This document shows, one piece after another, positions 41,597 through 52,706 of a stretch of DNA of 64,000 nt. Under the pieces are notes generated by a model. The model worked only from the letters and a program-made list of their open reading frames with translations, had not been told where the DNA came from and made no database searches. The stretch is from Ypsolopha sequella (taxonomy: Eukaryota > Arthropoda > Insecta > Lepidoptera > Ypsolophidae), in assembly GCA_934047225.1 (NCBI GenBank), contig OW203984.1, positions 6,705,201 to 6,769,200 on the forward strand. The letters are read 5' to 3'. Position numbers and translations under genes: made by a program. Each line of letters starts with the position of its first letter. The stretch's first letter is position 1.

Positions 41597-43159
41597 GGGG
41601 GAGGGATATACATTATTATAATTATCCAACGTCAAATACTTACAGAATAATAAATGTATTTATAGCATTACATTTAGAATTTGTTAGCTACTAGAGAATA
41701 ACGAATGTAATTTTTATTATTTGGTTTGGCAAGCCTGGTGACAGTCAAAAAAAAAGATAAATCGGGATAAAGACACTATATAATTTTATGGGATAAATTA
41801 AAATTAACAATCCTGATGTAAAAAAGGTACAAAAACACAAGTATATCACACGAGTATTACGTCGGAGCTTCGAAAATTCACAAGAAAAGTACCTAGTCTC
41901 TATCTTGTTTTTAGGATTTTGTTAATCAATTATAGCTTTAACGACGCTATTGGCGTACGATATTATAGGATCAAAATTGAATGTTACAACCAATTTATAG
42001 GATCCCAGAAACTAGTATTACGCGGAAGTATTAGTAACTTCTAGTCGAGAGAAAATATAACTTTAATTCGTAAAGGTATTAAAAGCAGTCGTTATCTAGC
42101 TTTACATTAAGGAAGAAAATGATTGATTTAGGGTCTATTAAATACCAGGCTACAGATATAAAAACCTGATAGGGGTGTCTGCGTGACGTCGATGCTGGAA
42201 TTCTTCCCCACGGAGTAGCCAGTCAATCCGTGACCCGTCCCGTTAGCCTCTGCTATTACGTAGCACACTCCTCTAGCAAATAAGGAAGTTTACTCCTGAT
42301 GGTCCAAACAGGATAGCCGGGAAAAGGTGGTGCGTGGAAAAATGGAAAACCCTTAAAAACCTGAACGGTCGCTGTAAAGAAATAAAACAACAGCGTCAAG
42401 ACATGCCTACGAAACCCGGGCAAGGAAATTAACGTATTGGAAAGGGGACAATAGGGATTTTCAGAGAATGAAACCAAAAGTACGCAAAACTTACCAGGAA
42501 AAGAAGGAAAAAGGCTAGGGCAAATGTGCTCCGTTTTATGAAATTTATTTTCTAATGCAGATTTCGTATTATTCTGCTTGACGATGATCCTCTTAGATAT
42601 TAGAAAAAAATAACAAAAAAACATGACAAGACTTTCTAAATTTTAAAATTTGAATATTCAGTAAAGGAATCAACGACAAAGAAAGACTAAAATAGATGAA
42701 ACAGGTTGAATACCTGTAGCGAATGCTACAATGTATAGTATCATACGTTCATATACGCCCCGCCACGTGTCTAGAGGCATGAACAGCAAAGAAGCGAAGA
42801 TTTGCGCATACAATCTTGTACAGACTCCGGACCCAAAAAATCACTTCTGCGCATTCAAAGTCATGCCCAAAGTATAAGTAGGTATACTCAAAGTATGCGT
42901 CTAAATACAAAGTTCCAGCTGGTAGCCGTTACAGGGATACAGTTCCTTCATGTCTACCTGATCATCATCAGACCCTCAAGCTTCAGGTGTAGGAACGTCA
43001 CTATGAACCTAAACATAATAAGCGTTGTGGTTGTGGTTGTGGTGCATGAACCTTCACATGTATTTGTAAAATTAAGTAACGACTGAGAATACGATGAAGA
43101 CCTCACAATATATTTTACCGTAGGAAAACTACCTATACAATAAATAGGTATTTAACCGT
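41597..43159. other. No gene recognised
   Basis: Begins with a G-run in a GGGGGAGGG context. The two longest frames (42256-42624 minus, 42802-43086 plus) show no known domain. Part of 42180-42600 may be 5' sequence of the LINE that follows, but I could not prove it. Confidence 0.4.
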
Positions 43160-43240
43160 GTTCACCACTCGTCACGTTGGGGCGTAATAATCGTCGGTGA
43201 AACCGAGTGGGGACTGTGACTTGCATTTCACAGTTCACTA
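43160..43240 (+). repeat. SINE body fragment
   Basis: CACGTTGGGGCGTAATAATC, GGTGAAACCGAGTG and GGACTGTGACTTGCATTTCA match the body of the SINE at 53631-53998 (inverted there). The head is missing. Confidence 0.6.
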
Positions 43241-43249
43241 ATAACAATG

Positions 43250-44340
43250 AAACTTCAGAAATGGCCTTTGGCCTTTTAACAAGACAGATAGAACAAAAGA
43301 CATGGCAGTATGGCTTAGTTCCTTAGCCTTTCCCTGACGTGATAAACTAAACCAAAAAAAACAGGGTTGGAAAAAAGGCACGAAGATGTGTTTTTTTGTT
43401 TTATTGGAAAAATATTGCATTTTGGGTGTTTTGATAAACAAAGTGATAGAATATTGTGAATTAAAATCGCCGTAACCAGTGTAGTGTGTTGTTCAGTGAA
43501 ATAAAAGTGCAGGCCTTGTTAAGTCTATGATTGTTGTCTATAGACTGACTGTCAAGTGACACAGCGAGTGTGACACAAGACGAGAAAATGGATTGTCATT
43601 AGAATAATATAATATAAAAATATATACGATTCCAAGCCGTTGATTATTTAATAATATACATCCTATTTCTAACTTTAACAGGCCTTGCCATTTCATCTGT
43701 TTTTTTCTAACCCAACATTTTGTTCATGTTATGAATCTATTACTTTAGCACGAACTGACAGGACAGCGACTACGACAGGACAGTTCCTTAAATCTTCAGA
43801 CGATCGTCAAGAGAGGATATACAAACACAGAGAAGAAAATAAACTAAAATAAGACTAGGCAGTATGGGCTTTAACCTTTATCCTTTTCCATAAAGGAAAG
43901 AAAACGACAAAAATTAAAACGAAAAGGTTGGAAACCCTCTATAATTTGTGGATGGCGTGGTTTTTTTGTTTTATTGAAAAAATATTGCATTTTGGGTGTT
44001 TTGATCAACAATAGTGATAGAATATTGGGAATTAAAATCGCCGTTACCTGTGTAGTGTGTTGTTCAATGGAACAAAAGTGCGGGCTGTGCCTTTTCGTGT
44101 GTTTTTTCTAACCCTGTTGTATTTGCGTTATAAGGCTATCATTATAGCGGAAACGACAGGACAGTGACTTAGACAGGACAGAGCTTTCAGATGATCCTCA
44201 ACAGAAGAGGATAGTGCATATAAACAGATAATAACTATAACGTCAGACATGGCTGTACGGGCTAAGATCCTTTTGCCTCTCCACTTAGTGGGAAAATGAA
44301 AGGGAATAAAAAACAAAAAGGCGGGAAGCTTCGATCCAGG
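43250..44340 (+). repeat. Tandem 5' UTR monomers of the LINE
   Basis: TTTTTTTGTTTTATTG-AAAAATATTGCATTTTGGGTGTTTTGAT occurs at about 43391 and again at about 43964 (period about 573). AGGACAG-GACT...GACAGGACAG occurs at about 43760 and 44158. GGCAGTATGG-CTTA occurs at 43300 and about 43859. Two partial and one complete unit are seen. Repeated 5' monomers often act as promoters in LINEs. Confidence 0.7.
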
Positions 44341-44433
44341 CGGAGGGAAAAATTTAAAGTCCTCAAGTTTTAATCGATTTTATTTGCTAATTCGCGATAT
44401 TTGAGTGTTTTTCAGCATTCATGAGGTTCCAAA

Positions 44434-45579
44434 ATGGGTAAGAAACCACGTCGTAAAAAAGCTAAACGGCGACAGGACGACGATGATGGAGTGCCGTCGT
44501 TGGAGTCCAGTACCACCGATTCTGACCAGGAAGAGCGGGAACAGGAGGAGCCCGAGGCGATGGAGTCTGAAAAAAAGCCAGGGCGAAACCTCAAAAATGA
44601 AGAAACAGATAAGTACGAAATATATAAGACAAAAGAATATACGAGACGTTACCCAGAAAATGGCGGTAATTTTGAATACATACTATTCATACAAAGTAAA
44701 GACGAGCGTCCACTTGGTGATCGCGACTTGATAACGTTGGGCAGTACAATAAAAAGACACAGTAATGGTGTTAAACAATTAAAACGACTAAACAGATACA
44801 AGATAGGGGTTATTTTCGACAAACCTAGTTTGGCAAATGAACTACTATCTAATACCAAGTTTCTAAATGACAATAAACTAAGCGCATCAATCCCAGCAGC
44901 TGCATGTGAAGTAACCGGAATTTTAAAATTTGTCCCTACTCATATGGGAAATAAGAAAATCTTCAAGTCAATATCCACTAGCTCAAAAGTAGTGCAAGTA
45001 AAAAGATTCATGAAAAGAATAAAGACTGACAATGGTACAAAATTTGAACCAACACAAACGGTTGCAATTACATTTTCAACCCCAGAATTGCCCGTAAGTG
45101 TAGACCTCAACTCATGGTATTTCAAAGTTCATACATACATACCACCAGTTAAACAATGTCTGCGTTGTCTACGATATGGTCATATTGCTAAATTTTGCAA
45201 GAACAGTGAACGGTGCTCAGTTTGCTCAGAACAACACAGTTTTAAAAATTGTACAAATTCAAAAGAAGTAAAGTGTGCAAATTGTAATGGGGCACATATT
45301 GCTATATCAAGGGAATGTCCAGAAAAAATTAAAAGAATAAAAGAGAATACTGCTAAATATGAGAAATCTACATACGCTGACCTATTTAACCAAAAAGCCT
45401 TTCCATCTTTACCTACCACACCCCAACAACAGTTTCAAAATTTATTAAAATCTGACAGTTTCATGAAACTTCTCATACAATCAATTATAAAAATAGTTTC
45501 TATTCATAAATCTGGCGAACCTATGGGTACTCAAAATATCAAAGATGTTCTTCAAAATACCTTCAGTAATACAACTTAA
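44434..45579 (+). CDS. LINE ORF1, nucleic-acid-binding protein (381 aa)
   Basis: The ATG at 44434 follows TTCCAAA and fits a good start context. The N-terminus is very basic then acidic (KKPRRKKAKRRQDDDDG). The middle resembles I/Jockey-type gag proteins (VKQLKRLNRYKIGVIF; IPAAACEVTGILKFVPTHMG). Three Cys/His knuckles follow: CLRCLRYGHIAKFC (CX2CX4HX4C), CSVCSEQHSFKNC and CANCNGAHIAISREC, around residues 236-290. It would coat LINE RNA during target-primed reverse transcription. No break is seen. It ends in TAA twelve bases before ORF2. Confidence 0.85.
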   Translation: MGKKPRRKKAKRRQDDDDGVPSLESSTTDSDQEEREQEEPEAMESEKKPGRNLKNEETDKYEIYKTKEYTRRYPENGGNFEYILFIQSKDERPLGDRDLITLGSTIKRHSNGVKQLKRLNRYKIGVIFDKPSLANELLSNTKFLNDNKLSASIPAAACEVTGILKFVPTHMGNKKIFKSISTSSKVVQVKRFMKRIKTDNGTKFEPTQTVAITFSTPELPVSVDLNSWYFKVHTYIPPVKQCLRCLRYGHIAKFCKNSERCSVCSEQHSFKNCTNSKEVKCANCNGAHIAISRECPEKIKRIKENTAKYEKSTYADLFNQKAFPSLPTTPQQQFQNLLKSDSFMKLLIQSIIKIVSIHKSGEPMGTQNIKDVLQNTFSNTT

Positions 45580-45591
45580 TTTTATTAAATT

Positions 45592-48500
45592 ATGGATCAG
45601 CTCAACATAATACAATGGAATGCACAAAGTTTATCAGCTAATAAGTTTCTTTTAACCCAGCTTTTATATGAAAACAATATACATATTGCAATCATTTGTG
45701 AAACGTGGCTACAGCCAGAAAATAAATTTAGTATTAAGGGTTACACTATTGAACGAATTGACATTGGCAGCAAACATAATGGTGTTGCTATATTAATTCA
45801 CAATAGTTTACATTTTACAAAAATTTCTTCATTTCTTGATGATTCAATTCAAAATTTAGTTATAAGGCTAGTCTTGAACGATGTACAGTTAACTATTGTA
45901 AGTTTATATTGTCCTAAATACACAGCACTGGGGTCTCCAAACTTTTCTAAAGTAAAATTACAAAGTCTTTTCCGTAATTTAGCTAAACCAATATTTATAG
46001 CAGGAGACATGAATGCTTATCATTCAGCTTGGGGATGTGAAGACACAGATTCTAGAGGCCGTGACATCCTGGAGTGTATAGACGACAACAATCTTGTATT
46101 ATTGAATGATGGACAGATGACCACAGTCGGCTCTAATATCTGGAAACAAAATGCACTTGATCTAACTATTGTTTCTCCATCCATAGCTTTGCAAAGTGAA
46201 TGGACTGTCTATGATGATCCTTTAGGTAGTTATCATTTTCCCATCCTAACCAAAATTAATATTAACACACAAATAAATTCTTTTTCTACTCCTAAACCAA
46301 ATTTTATAAATTATCTCAAAGTAGATTGGAAAGCATATTGTGAACATGCCAATCAAACACTTTGTCATTACAATTTTGATGTACAAAATCCTCTTAACTC
46401 TTACAAACAACTTTGCGATTTATTATTATTAGCAGCACAAAAGGCGGTGATGGGAAAATCAACCACACCCGTTCTAGATACACACAAAACTTCAAAACGT
46501 AAAAGACAACTTCCATGGTGGAATGCCAATTGCTCAGAAGCTGTACAAAAATCTAAAAATGCTTATAAAACATTTAGACAGAATCCTACACAGTTAAATT
46601 ACATAGAATTTAAAAGGTTACAGGCTTTAAAAAAAATGATAATCAAAAAAGTAAGAAATGAGAGCTGGCTGAATTTATGTGAATCATTCAATAGAACAAC
46701 CCCTTTATCTATAATCTGGAAGAATATTAGGAAGTTTAATAAAACTTATAGTTGTTCCAATAGTAGCTTCAATAATAAATTTGTTGAACCTTTTCTTAAC
46801 AAATATACTCCTGACACTGTTCAGCAGCAGAACAAATTTTGCGACCTACCTAAAGATAACAATCAACACTATCTAACAGATCCATTTACATTTCAGGAAT
46901 TTAAATCAGCTATTGAATCTCGGAAAGATACTGCTTTTGGTTTAGATGGAATGCCATACAAATTAATAAAACACTTGAATGAATCTTGTAAACTTATAGT
47001 TTTGAATGTATTTAACCAACTTTGGTCTCAATCACTCATTCCTGAAACATGGAAGTCAGATTGTTTGATTCCGGTATTAAAATCTGGGAAAAATAAAACT
47101 GATCCTGACTCTTATCGCCCAATAGCTTTAACCTCTTGCATGGGAAAACTTTTTGAGCAACTGTTAAAACAACGTTTAGAGTTTTACATAGAAAAGAACA
47201 ATCTTTTACCTAATAATCAGTTTGGTTTCCGACGTGGTCGATCAGCTAGAGAAAGTTTAAATCATCTGTATCTTGACATTTTCAACTCCTTACAGAAGAA
47301 ACAGTATCTTATATGTGTCTTTTTTGACATTGTTGGTGCATTTAACAATGTTAATATAGACACTTTATCTGCAGAACTTCTTGCACTTCAAATACCTGAA
47401 AAAATTGTAAAATGGATATGTAACTTCTTATGGGGCAGGGAAGTATTTGTAAAACATAATGACAAATTATTTGGACCAAGAATATCATACAAAGGAGTTT
47501 GTCAAGGTGGAATTATTAGTCCATTACTATTTATTTTGTACATACATAAACTAAATTCTGTTCTTGGTTCAAACGTAAGCAATTTGCAGTTTGCTGACGA
47601 TTAAGCAGTTTATTGCTCTGGACATAATGTTGGTAATGTTAGTTTTATGCTAAATGCTGCACTTGAAAAATTACATTCTTATTTTCAATATTTAAATTTA
47701 GAGATTAATTTTGATAAAACTAAAGTGGTTGTCTTCAATAAAGGAAGAACATTCAATAATGTTAATATTTGCTACAATAACTCCCCTCTTCCTGTATCAT
47801 CGGTTGTCAAGTTTTTAGGTGTAATTTTTACTGGTAATTTATCATGGGTTAAATACCTGGAGTGCATAACTGGAAAAGCTAATCAAGCTTTTAACATTTT
47901 AAAATGTCTAGCTAAGACTTATTGGGGAGCTGATCCAAAAATATTATTAATGTTGTACAAATCTTTGGTTCGTAGCCATCTTGAATACGCTTACTTCTGT
48001 TTAGCATCAAATGATGCTCATATCAAAAAACTTGATACCTTACAAAATAAAAATCTTCGACTCATTTGCGGAGCCATGAAAACTACACCAGTCAATTCTT
48101 TGCAAATAGAATGCAACACTCCTCCCATTTTGATAAGATTTAATTACTTAAAATATAAATTCATTTTGAAACTGTATACTCTCAAGCATCATCCGCTTAT
48201 TAAAAAAATTATTCATTATCATAGCACATTAAGTGCTTCCTCAAATGACCCTTTTATTCTTCAAGGCTTTTCACATGATTACTATCAGCAATACAAGATA
48301 TATCAAACAGACTTTCAATGGCAATGTTATACTGATTCTTACCAAAGTAAGTTTTGTGATATGAAAATCATTATTAAAAACGATTTGCAAAATAAGCAAG
48401 AGGTTTATGAACTTTTATCTGAATGGAACGATTATCGTCATGTTTATACAGATGGATCAAAAAATAACAACACAGTTTCAATGGCCATATATGACATAAC

Positions 48501-49347
48501 CAAGCAAATTGGTCATGGAAGAAAATTACCTAATTCCTTGAGTATTTTCACAGCAGAAGCTTTGGGCATATTAACTGCACTACAATATGTAGAAAAGTAC
48601 TTGAATGAATCTTATAACTGGGTGATTGTTACAGACAACATGAGCGTCTTGAAAGCGTTACAACATAATCACTTCAATACTAATACTAACCCATATATAT
48701 ATGAAATAAGAAACCTCTGGAATTCTTTAGCTCACAAAAACGTCAATATTGTTTTTATCTGGACTCCAGCACACATTGGAGTTACAGGAAATGAAAAAGC
48801 AGATTATTTAGCAAAAACGATTTCTTCTATCCAAAATAACCTAACTGTCGATAATGACATTACACAGAATATTGCTATTCCATATTCCGATTTGGTTACA
48901 ATAATGAGGAAAAAAATGTTGGACGAGTGGCACGCAATTTATCATGTAACCCTGGCTCAAAAAGGCTCATGGTTCGCTCAAATTAATAATAATGAAGTTG
49001 GAAGAACTCCTTGGTTTAAGTATGCAAAGTCTAGAAGTCGCAAGTTTTACTCCATCATTTGTAGACTTCGTTTTGGACACTGTCGCTTCAACGCCCATTT
49101 ACACCGTTTGCGGATAATTAATTCACCCAAATGCACTCAATGCTCTGAAGACTCTGATCAAACGCTGGATCATATATTTTTTGAATGTCCTGCTTTTGCA
49201 ATCCCTAGGATATTATTAATTGACAATTTTTTAAAGATTTATGAAAAGCCTGAAAATATCCCGCGTGACTTGAAGACAATTTTGAAAAATTCTGCAACAT
49301 ATTTCCCCATTTTTGAATTCATTTGCGCTACTATGACGGACATCTAA
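45592..49347 (+). pseudogene. LINE ORF2 with one in-frame stop
   Basis: The frame starts at ATG 45592 and reads to 47601; a TAA at 47602-47604 interrupts it; the same frame then continues without shift to TAA 49345-49347. Domains in order: APE-type endonuclease (IIQWNAQSLSANK, ICETWL, GDMNAYHSAWGC, SYHFPIL, residues 1-220); reverse transcriptase (YRPIALTSCMGKLFEQLLK, QFGFRRGRS, FFDIVGAFNNV, GVCQGGIISPLLF and the catalytic FADD, after which the stop falls immediately); thumb; RNase H (YTDGSK, AEALG, TDNMS, GNEKADYLAK); C-terminal zinc-like motif CTQCSEDSDQTLDHIFFECP. The stop would separate RT fingers/palm from the rest, so this copy should not make active enzyme. Everything else appears intact, so loss was recent. 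Confidence 0.9.
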
Positions 49348-49561
49348 AGAAGAACAAATACATCTGATAAATATGTGACACACATTGTGTGTGATTGATT
49401 TAATACTGGATACGACAAAATACTGGATACGACAATGAGGCTTTAAGCCTACCTACTGGATGAGACCTCAACATAGGACTTGAATTATTAATAAAATATC
49501 GTATCAGACAAGGCTTTTGCCTAATATAATAAACATATTGAAGAGAATAAAACACCAAAGA

Positions 49562-49728
49562 AAAGGCTATCATGGTCTCTTAGATACCTTTGCCTGTCCA
49601 AAAATGGGACAAATTGAGGAAAAAAATAAAAAACAAAAAAAAAAGGCTATCATGGTCTCTTAGATACCTTTGCCTGTCCAAAAATGGGACAAATTGAGGA
49701 AAAAAAAAAAAAAAAAAAAAAAAAAAAC
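49562..49728 (+). repeat. Duplicated LINE 3' tail and poly(A)
   Basis: AAAGGCTATCATGGTCTCTT through CAAATTGAGGAAAAAA occurs twice, 80 bp apart (49562 and 49642). The first copy ends in an interrupted A-rich run; the second ends in 28 uninterrupted A. Host sequence resumes at 49729 with CGTAGTTTC. Confidence 0.9.
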
Positions 49729-49894
49729 GTAGTTTCATTTAATTTTGTGGGGAGTTGTATTGTTGGTATTTATTTGTAAACAGAAATTAAATTTACGTTA
49801 CCTACAAATAAAGTAGCAGCTGTAGTATTTTTCAGCATATTCCGAACATTGAACTATATTTTAGTCCCTGATTACACAACAAATTATGGTTATA

Positions 49895-50028
49895 ATGAAC
49901 ACCACTCAAAGCATTGGCAGTTTAGAAGAGCAAGCTCTGAAAAGGAAAGAAAGACTGAAGAACTTGAAACGTAAGGGTCCTGGGGACCTTGCCTCATCAG
50001 AGAATAATGAGAAAATGTCACTGCCGAA
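49895..50028 (+). CDS. CCDC12: CCDC12/cwf18 spliceosome protein, exon 1
   Basis: The protein is a small helical component of the spliceosome (human CCDC12, fission yeast cwf18 family), nuclear, acting in pre-mRNA splicing. This exon encodes MNTTQSIGSLEEQALKRKER, then LKNLKRKGPGD, then ASSENNEKMSLP, matching the conserved N-terminal LEEEALRRKERLKALR pattern of the family. An in-frame ATG three codons earlier (49886) is an alternative start; I chose 49895 because it gives a typical N-terminus. The donor AA|GTAAGT at 50029 is strong and in phase 2, which fits exon 2 exactly. The joined protein is 155 aa against about 166 for human. The start codon is only 166 bp from the end of the LINE poly(A), so the promoter is either very compact or overlaps the retrotransposon. 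Intron 1 is about 6 kb and full of transposons. Confidence 0.9.
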
Positions 50029-50283
50029 GTAAGTAACCTAGGCCTAACAACTAAGTTACCGCTGTCCAACTTTTGGTGGTCATGACCAAAGCTCGGAAAG
50101 AGTGTGCTGTTTTGAGAGTTTGTATAACATGGACATACCCTGTCATTTAATGGTAGTTGTCCCATATGTAATTTAATTACTAATGATTTTAGGCAGTTTT
50201 ATTTAGTATTAAAGCAAACCTCTTTAGATAAATATATCCACATGGACTTTGAAGTTTTTTATCTTTGGTATATACTTCAGAGT

Positions 50284-50437
50284 CGATGGCGTTGATTCGG
50301 TGTAGCGCATCTTAACTTATTTGACAGCGTTCTGTCCTTGTCTTTTCGATAAAGAATGAAAAAGACTGCACGCTTAAAAAAAATTTGTCCTGTCAAATAA
50401 GTCGTGTTACGCCGAATCAACACAAGTGTCAATCAAG
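50284..50437. mobile_element. Palindromic MITE, GTCAAATAAGT..ACACC type, copy 2 (complete)
   Basis: GGCGTTGATTCGGTGTAGCG and ACTTATTTGACAG on the left are inverted on the right (CTGTCAAATAAGTCGTGTTA, CGCCGAATCAACAC). The inner arms TTGTCTTTTCGAT/AAAAAGAC also pair. It sits in CCDC12 intron 1. Copies: 26985-27115 and 59640-59775. Confidence 0.75.
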
Positions 50438-51189
50438 TCTCCTATACATTCTAATACCAAATTCCTCAAAATTATTTTTGATTAATACAGTGCTTTGGTT
50501 TATAATGATACAAATTTCACACACACTCTAATAACATTCCACATACAATCATCACTCACACGTCATACATTACTCAACTAGTTTTATTTTGTCTCTTCTG
50601 TTACTTTTTTAAAACTTTTTTAATGTTTTAATGTTATGTTACTTTTAAATATTTTATAAATTTATTATCGTCAGACTCACCAGGAAGGGTCTAATTTCCC
50701 ACAACCCAGGGAATCCTAATGTGGGGATTAGAATTTACAAAAGACACACTTGTCAAATAATATAGAAATAGTGCATAAAATATTTTTGTATACATATTAT
50801 CTTTTTGGTTGCAAATAAACATATTTTTATTTTTTTATTTTTTTTTTTAAATGGAGGTGCGGGGCATCCTGGCACAGTTATTGTTTAAATACTTAATAGG
50901 ATGTTCCAGCAACTAATATTTCTATTTTTAAGCTTTTTTTCGCAATAAATTTTTGTATTTTTTTTAATTGGCGGTTTTAATGTTAGTTACACACACTATC
51001 AGAAGAAAAACAAGAAATAATTATAGAATAATACATTCTCAATTTCTAGTAATATTAGCAGATAAATAAATAATAATTGGAAATATCTTGGAGTATGCCG
51101 AAAGATAAAAAAAAACAGTGCTAAGATGGATTGAAAATCATTGATGGTAATGTAACCATTTTTATAATGGTATGTATGGTGAGTATGCT
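50438..51189. other. CCDC12 intron 1, no further gene
   Basis: AT-rich. It contains a patch (50670-50870) with TTCCCACAACCCAGGGAATC and a T-rich run that looks like an old retroposon end, unassigned. The minus-strand open frame 50999-51247 is T-rich and not a gene. Confidence 0.45.
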
Positions 51190-51315
51190 TAAAAACTTTC
51201 GGAAAGAATAGATGTGGAAAGTATTTTAATGTACAATATCGCTCCACTTACTTCAGTGGATATAGAAAGATCTTTTTCTATCTACAAGTGGATACTGAAC
51301 ACAAGAAGATATGCA
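51190..51315 (+). pseudogene. hAT transposase C-terminal fragment
   Basis: In frame: RIDVESILMYNIAPLTSVDI then ERSFSIYKWILNTRRY. This matches the hAT dimerisation motif (T/S-S-x-D/x-x-ERSFS-x-x-K-x-I-L-x-x-R-R). No start or upstream transposase is present in this intron, so it is a dead remnant unrelated in orientation or ends to the element at 51782. Confidence 0.75.
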
Positions 51316-51781
51316 GGGGGGGTGGTACTAATGTTGAGAAACCGTACTTTAAAATAAAGTATCTTACATTATTTTGGGTCTCTGTACTTTATACTTTTGA
51401 ATACCAATAAAGTACGTGAAAATACTTTATTTTGATCTTTACATAAACTGACAATACCAGCCAGCGAAAACAGCCGTAAAGAGGGAAAATGTATGACTTG
51501 TTGTGCGTTTCAGTTTCACAAAAGGATTTGAAGATGTTAGTATGGAGCCTGGCCTTCCTAGTTCCTACCTACTTGATATTTTTTTTCAAAATATCTTTGA
51601 ACCCCCTTGAATAAAATATACTTTTTTTAAAGGACAATACTTTTTATTTACCTTCCGTGAAATCAGATATACGTTATTATTTCTAAAAAAAGTTGGTTAC
51701 CCTAGGTGGTACCCCCTGATGGTACTACTCCCCCTTGCAGAGACCAACTGTGTTTTTTTTATAAATGTCCAAAATAATTAG

Positions 51782-52698
51782 TAGAGATGAAACGGATGTG
51801 ATTTGGCCGGATACCGGATACCGGATATCCGGCAAGGCACTAGGCCGGATAGCCGGATATCCGGCGGCCGAATATCCGGCTCAAGATATGCGTTTCACAC
51901 GAATTGAGCAAGTTTAAACATTACGCATCAAGTTGCGTGCGGATGCAACTGGGCGAGGTTATTTGTGCATTTTCTAAATGATAATCATTTCTAAATGATC
52001 GTATCACAATCATACAAATGGTGATCTGCAAACGCGAAACAATTTCCGATCCTAACGAAATTCGTAAATATGTATCTTTTGTCTCCTTGCAGCGGTGTAT
52101 ACTGTATATAAATGGACAGGTATCTTTAATTCATTTAATGAATTAATTTATAAATATAAATCATTAATAAATCTGCGTAATCTACTGTTCATACTGAACA
52201 AATTTTCCCAAAATAAAATATTAAAAAAAAAATTGAACCCGCCCTGTCAAAATTCACAGTAGGTTTTCGAAATGACTAAGGAAACATGAACATATTTTTT
52301 CATTTCCACAAGTATGTTTCTTTGGAAAAGTTGTTCAGTATGATTCTTAGACCATGTCTTTTTATTAAAAGTTACCTGTTCAGTTACATCCAGTATATAT
52401 ATTGTGAGAGACTTTTTTCTGAAGCTAGTGTAATGTATGAAGAAAAGCACAAACGTTTATTCCCAACAATTGCTGTAAAACTTGTCTTTATCTACTATGG
52501 TTTACTCTTATTTACTTTATGTATTAGAATTTAGATTATTTAATAATTGATTTTGTGATTTAAACGACTTTTGTATGTTGAGTTAAGTATCCGGTATCCG
52601 GCCGGATACTGGCTACTATCCGGCCGGATACCGGATACCAAAAATATGGCCGGATAGGCCGGATACGGGATAGTAACCGGATATCCGTTTCATCTCTA
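51782..52698 (+). mobile_element. 917-bp hAT element with 16-bp TIR and perfect 8-bp TSD
   Basis: TIRs TAGAGATGAAACGGAT and ATCCGTTTCATCTCTA are perfect. The target duplication is ATAATTAG (51774-51781, 52699-52706). Both subterminal regions are packed with CCGGATATCCGG/CCGGATACCGG words, likely transposase-binding repeats. It is an internally deleted derivative that keeps only the end of the transposase gene. Confidence 0.95.
52397..52534 (+). pseudogene. hAT transposase C-terminus inside the 917-bp element
   Basis: CERLFSEASVMYEEKHKRLF then PTIAVKLVFIYYGLLL is the hAT C-terminal dimerisation domain (S/C-ERLFS-A...R/K-x-x-L...V...L-F). All upstream catalytic parts are missing. An ATG exists upstream in frame (52286), but the added residues match nothing, so no functional protein is proposed. 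Confidence 0.8.
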
Positions 52699-52706
52699 AT
52701 AATTAG

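Larger units (their letters stand above)
43250..49728 (+). mobile_element. Near full-length I-type LINE
   Basis: Order: tandem 5' UTR monomers, ORF1 (gag-like with zinc knuckles), 12-bp gap, ORF2 (endonuclease, reverse transcriptase, RNase H, C-terminal CCHC), 3' UTR with a duplicated tail and a 28-base poly(A). Presence of RNase H plus a zinc-knuckle ORF1 fits the I superfamily; the exact clade is unsettled. The 5' boundary and target duplication are not resolved. One stop in ORF2 makes this copy defective. Confidence 0.85.

Noticed and set aside
50999..51247. Tyr/Phe-rich minus-strand protein
   Set aside because: Overlaps the hAT fragment on the opposite strand and reflects A-rich DNA.
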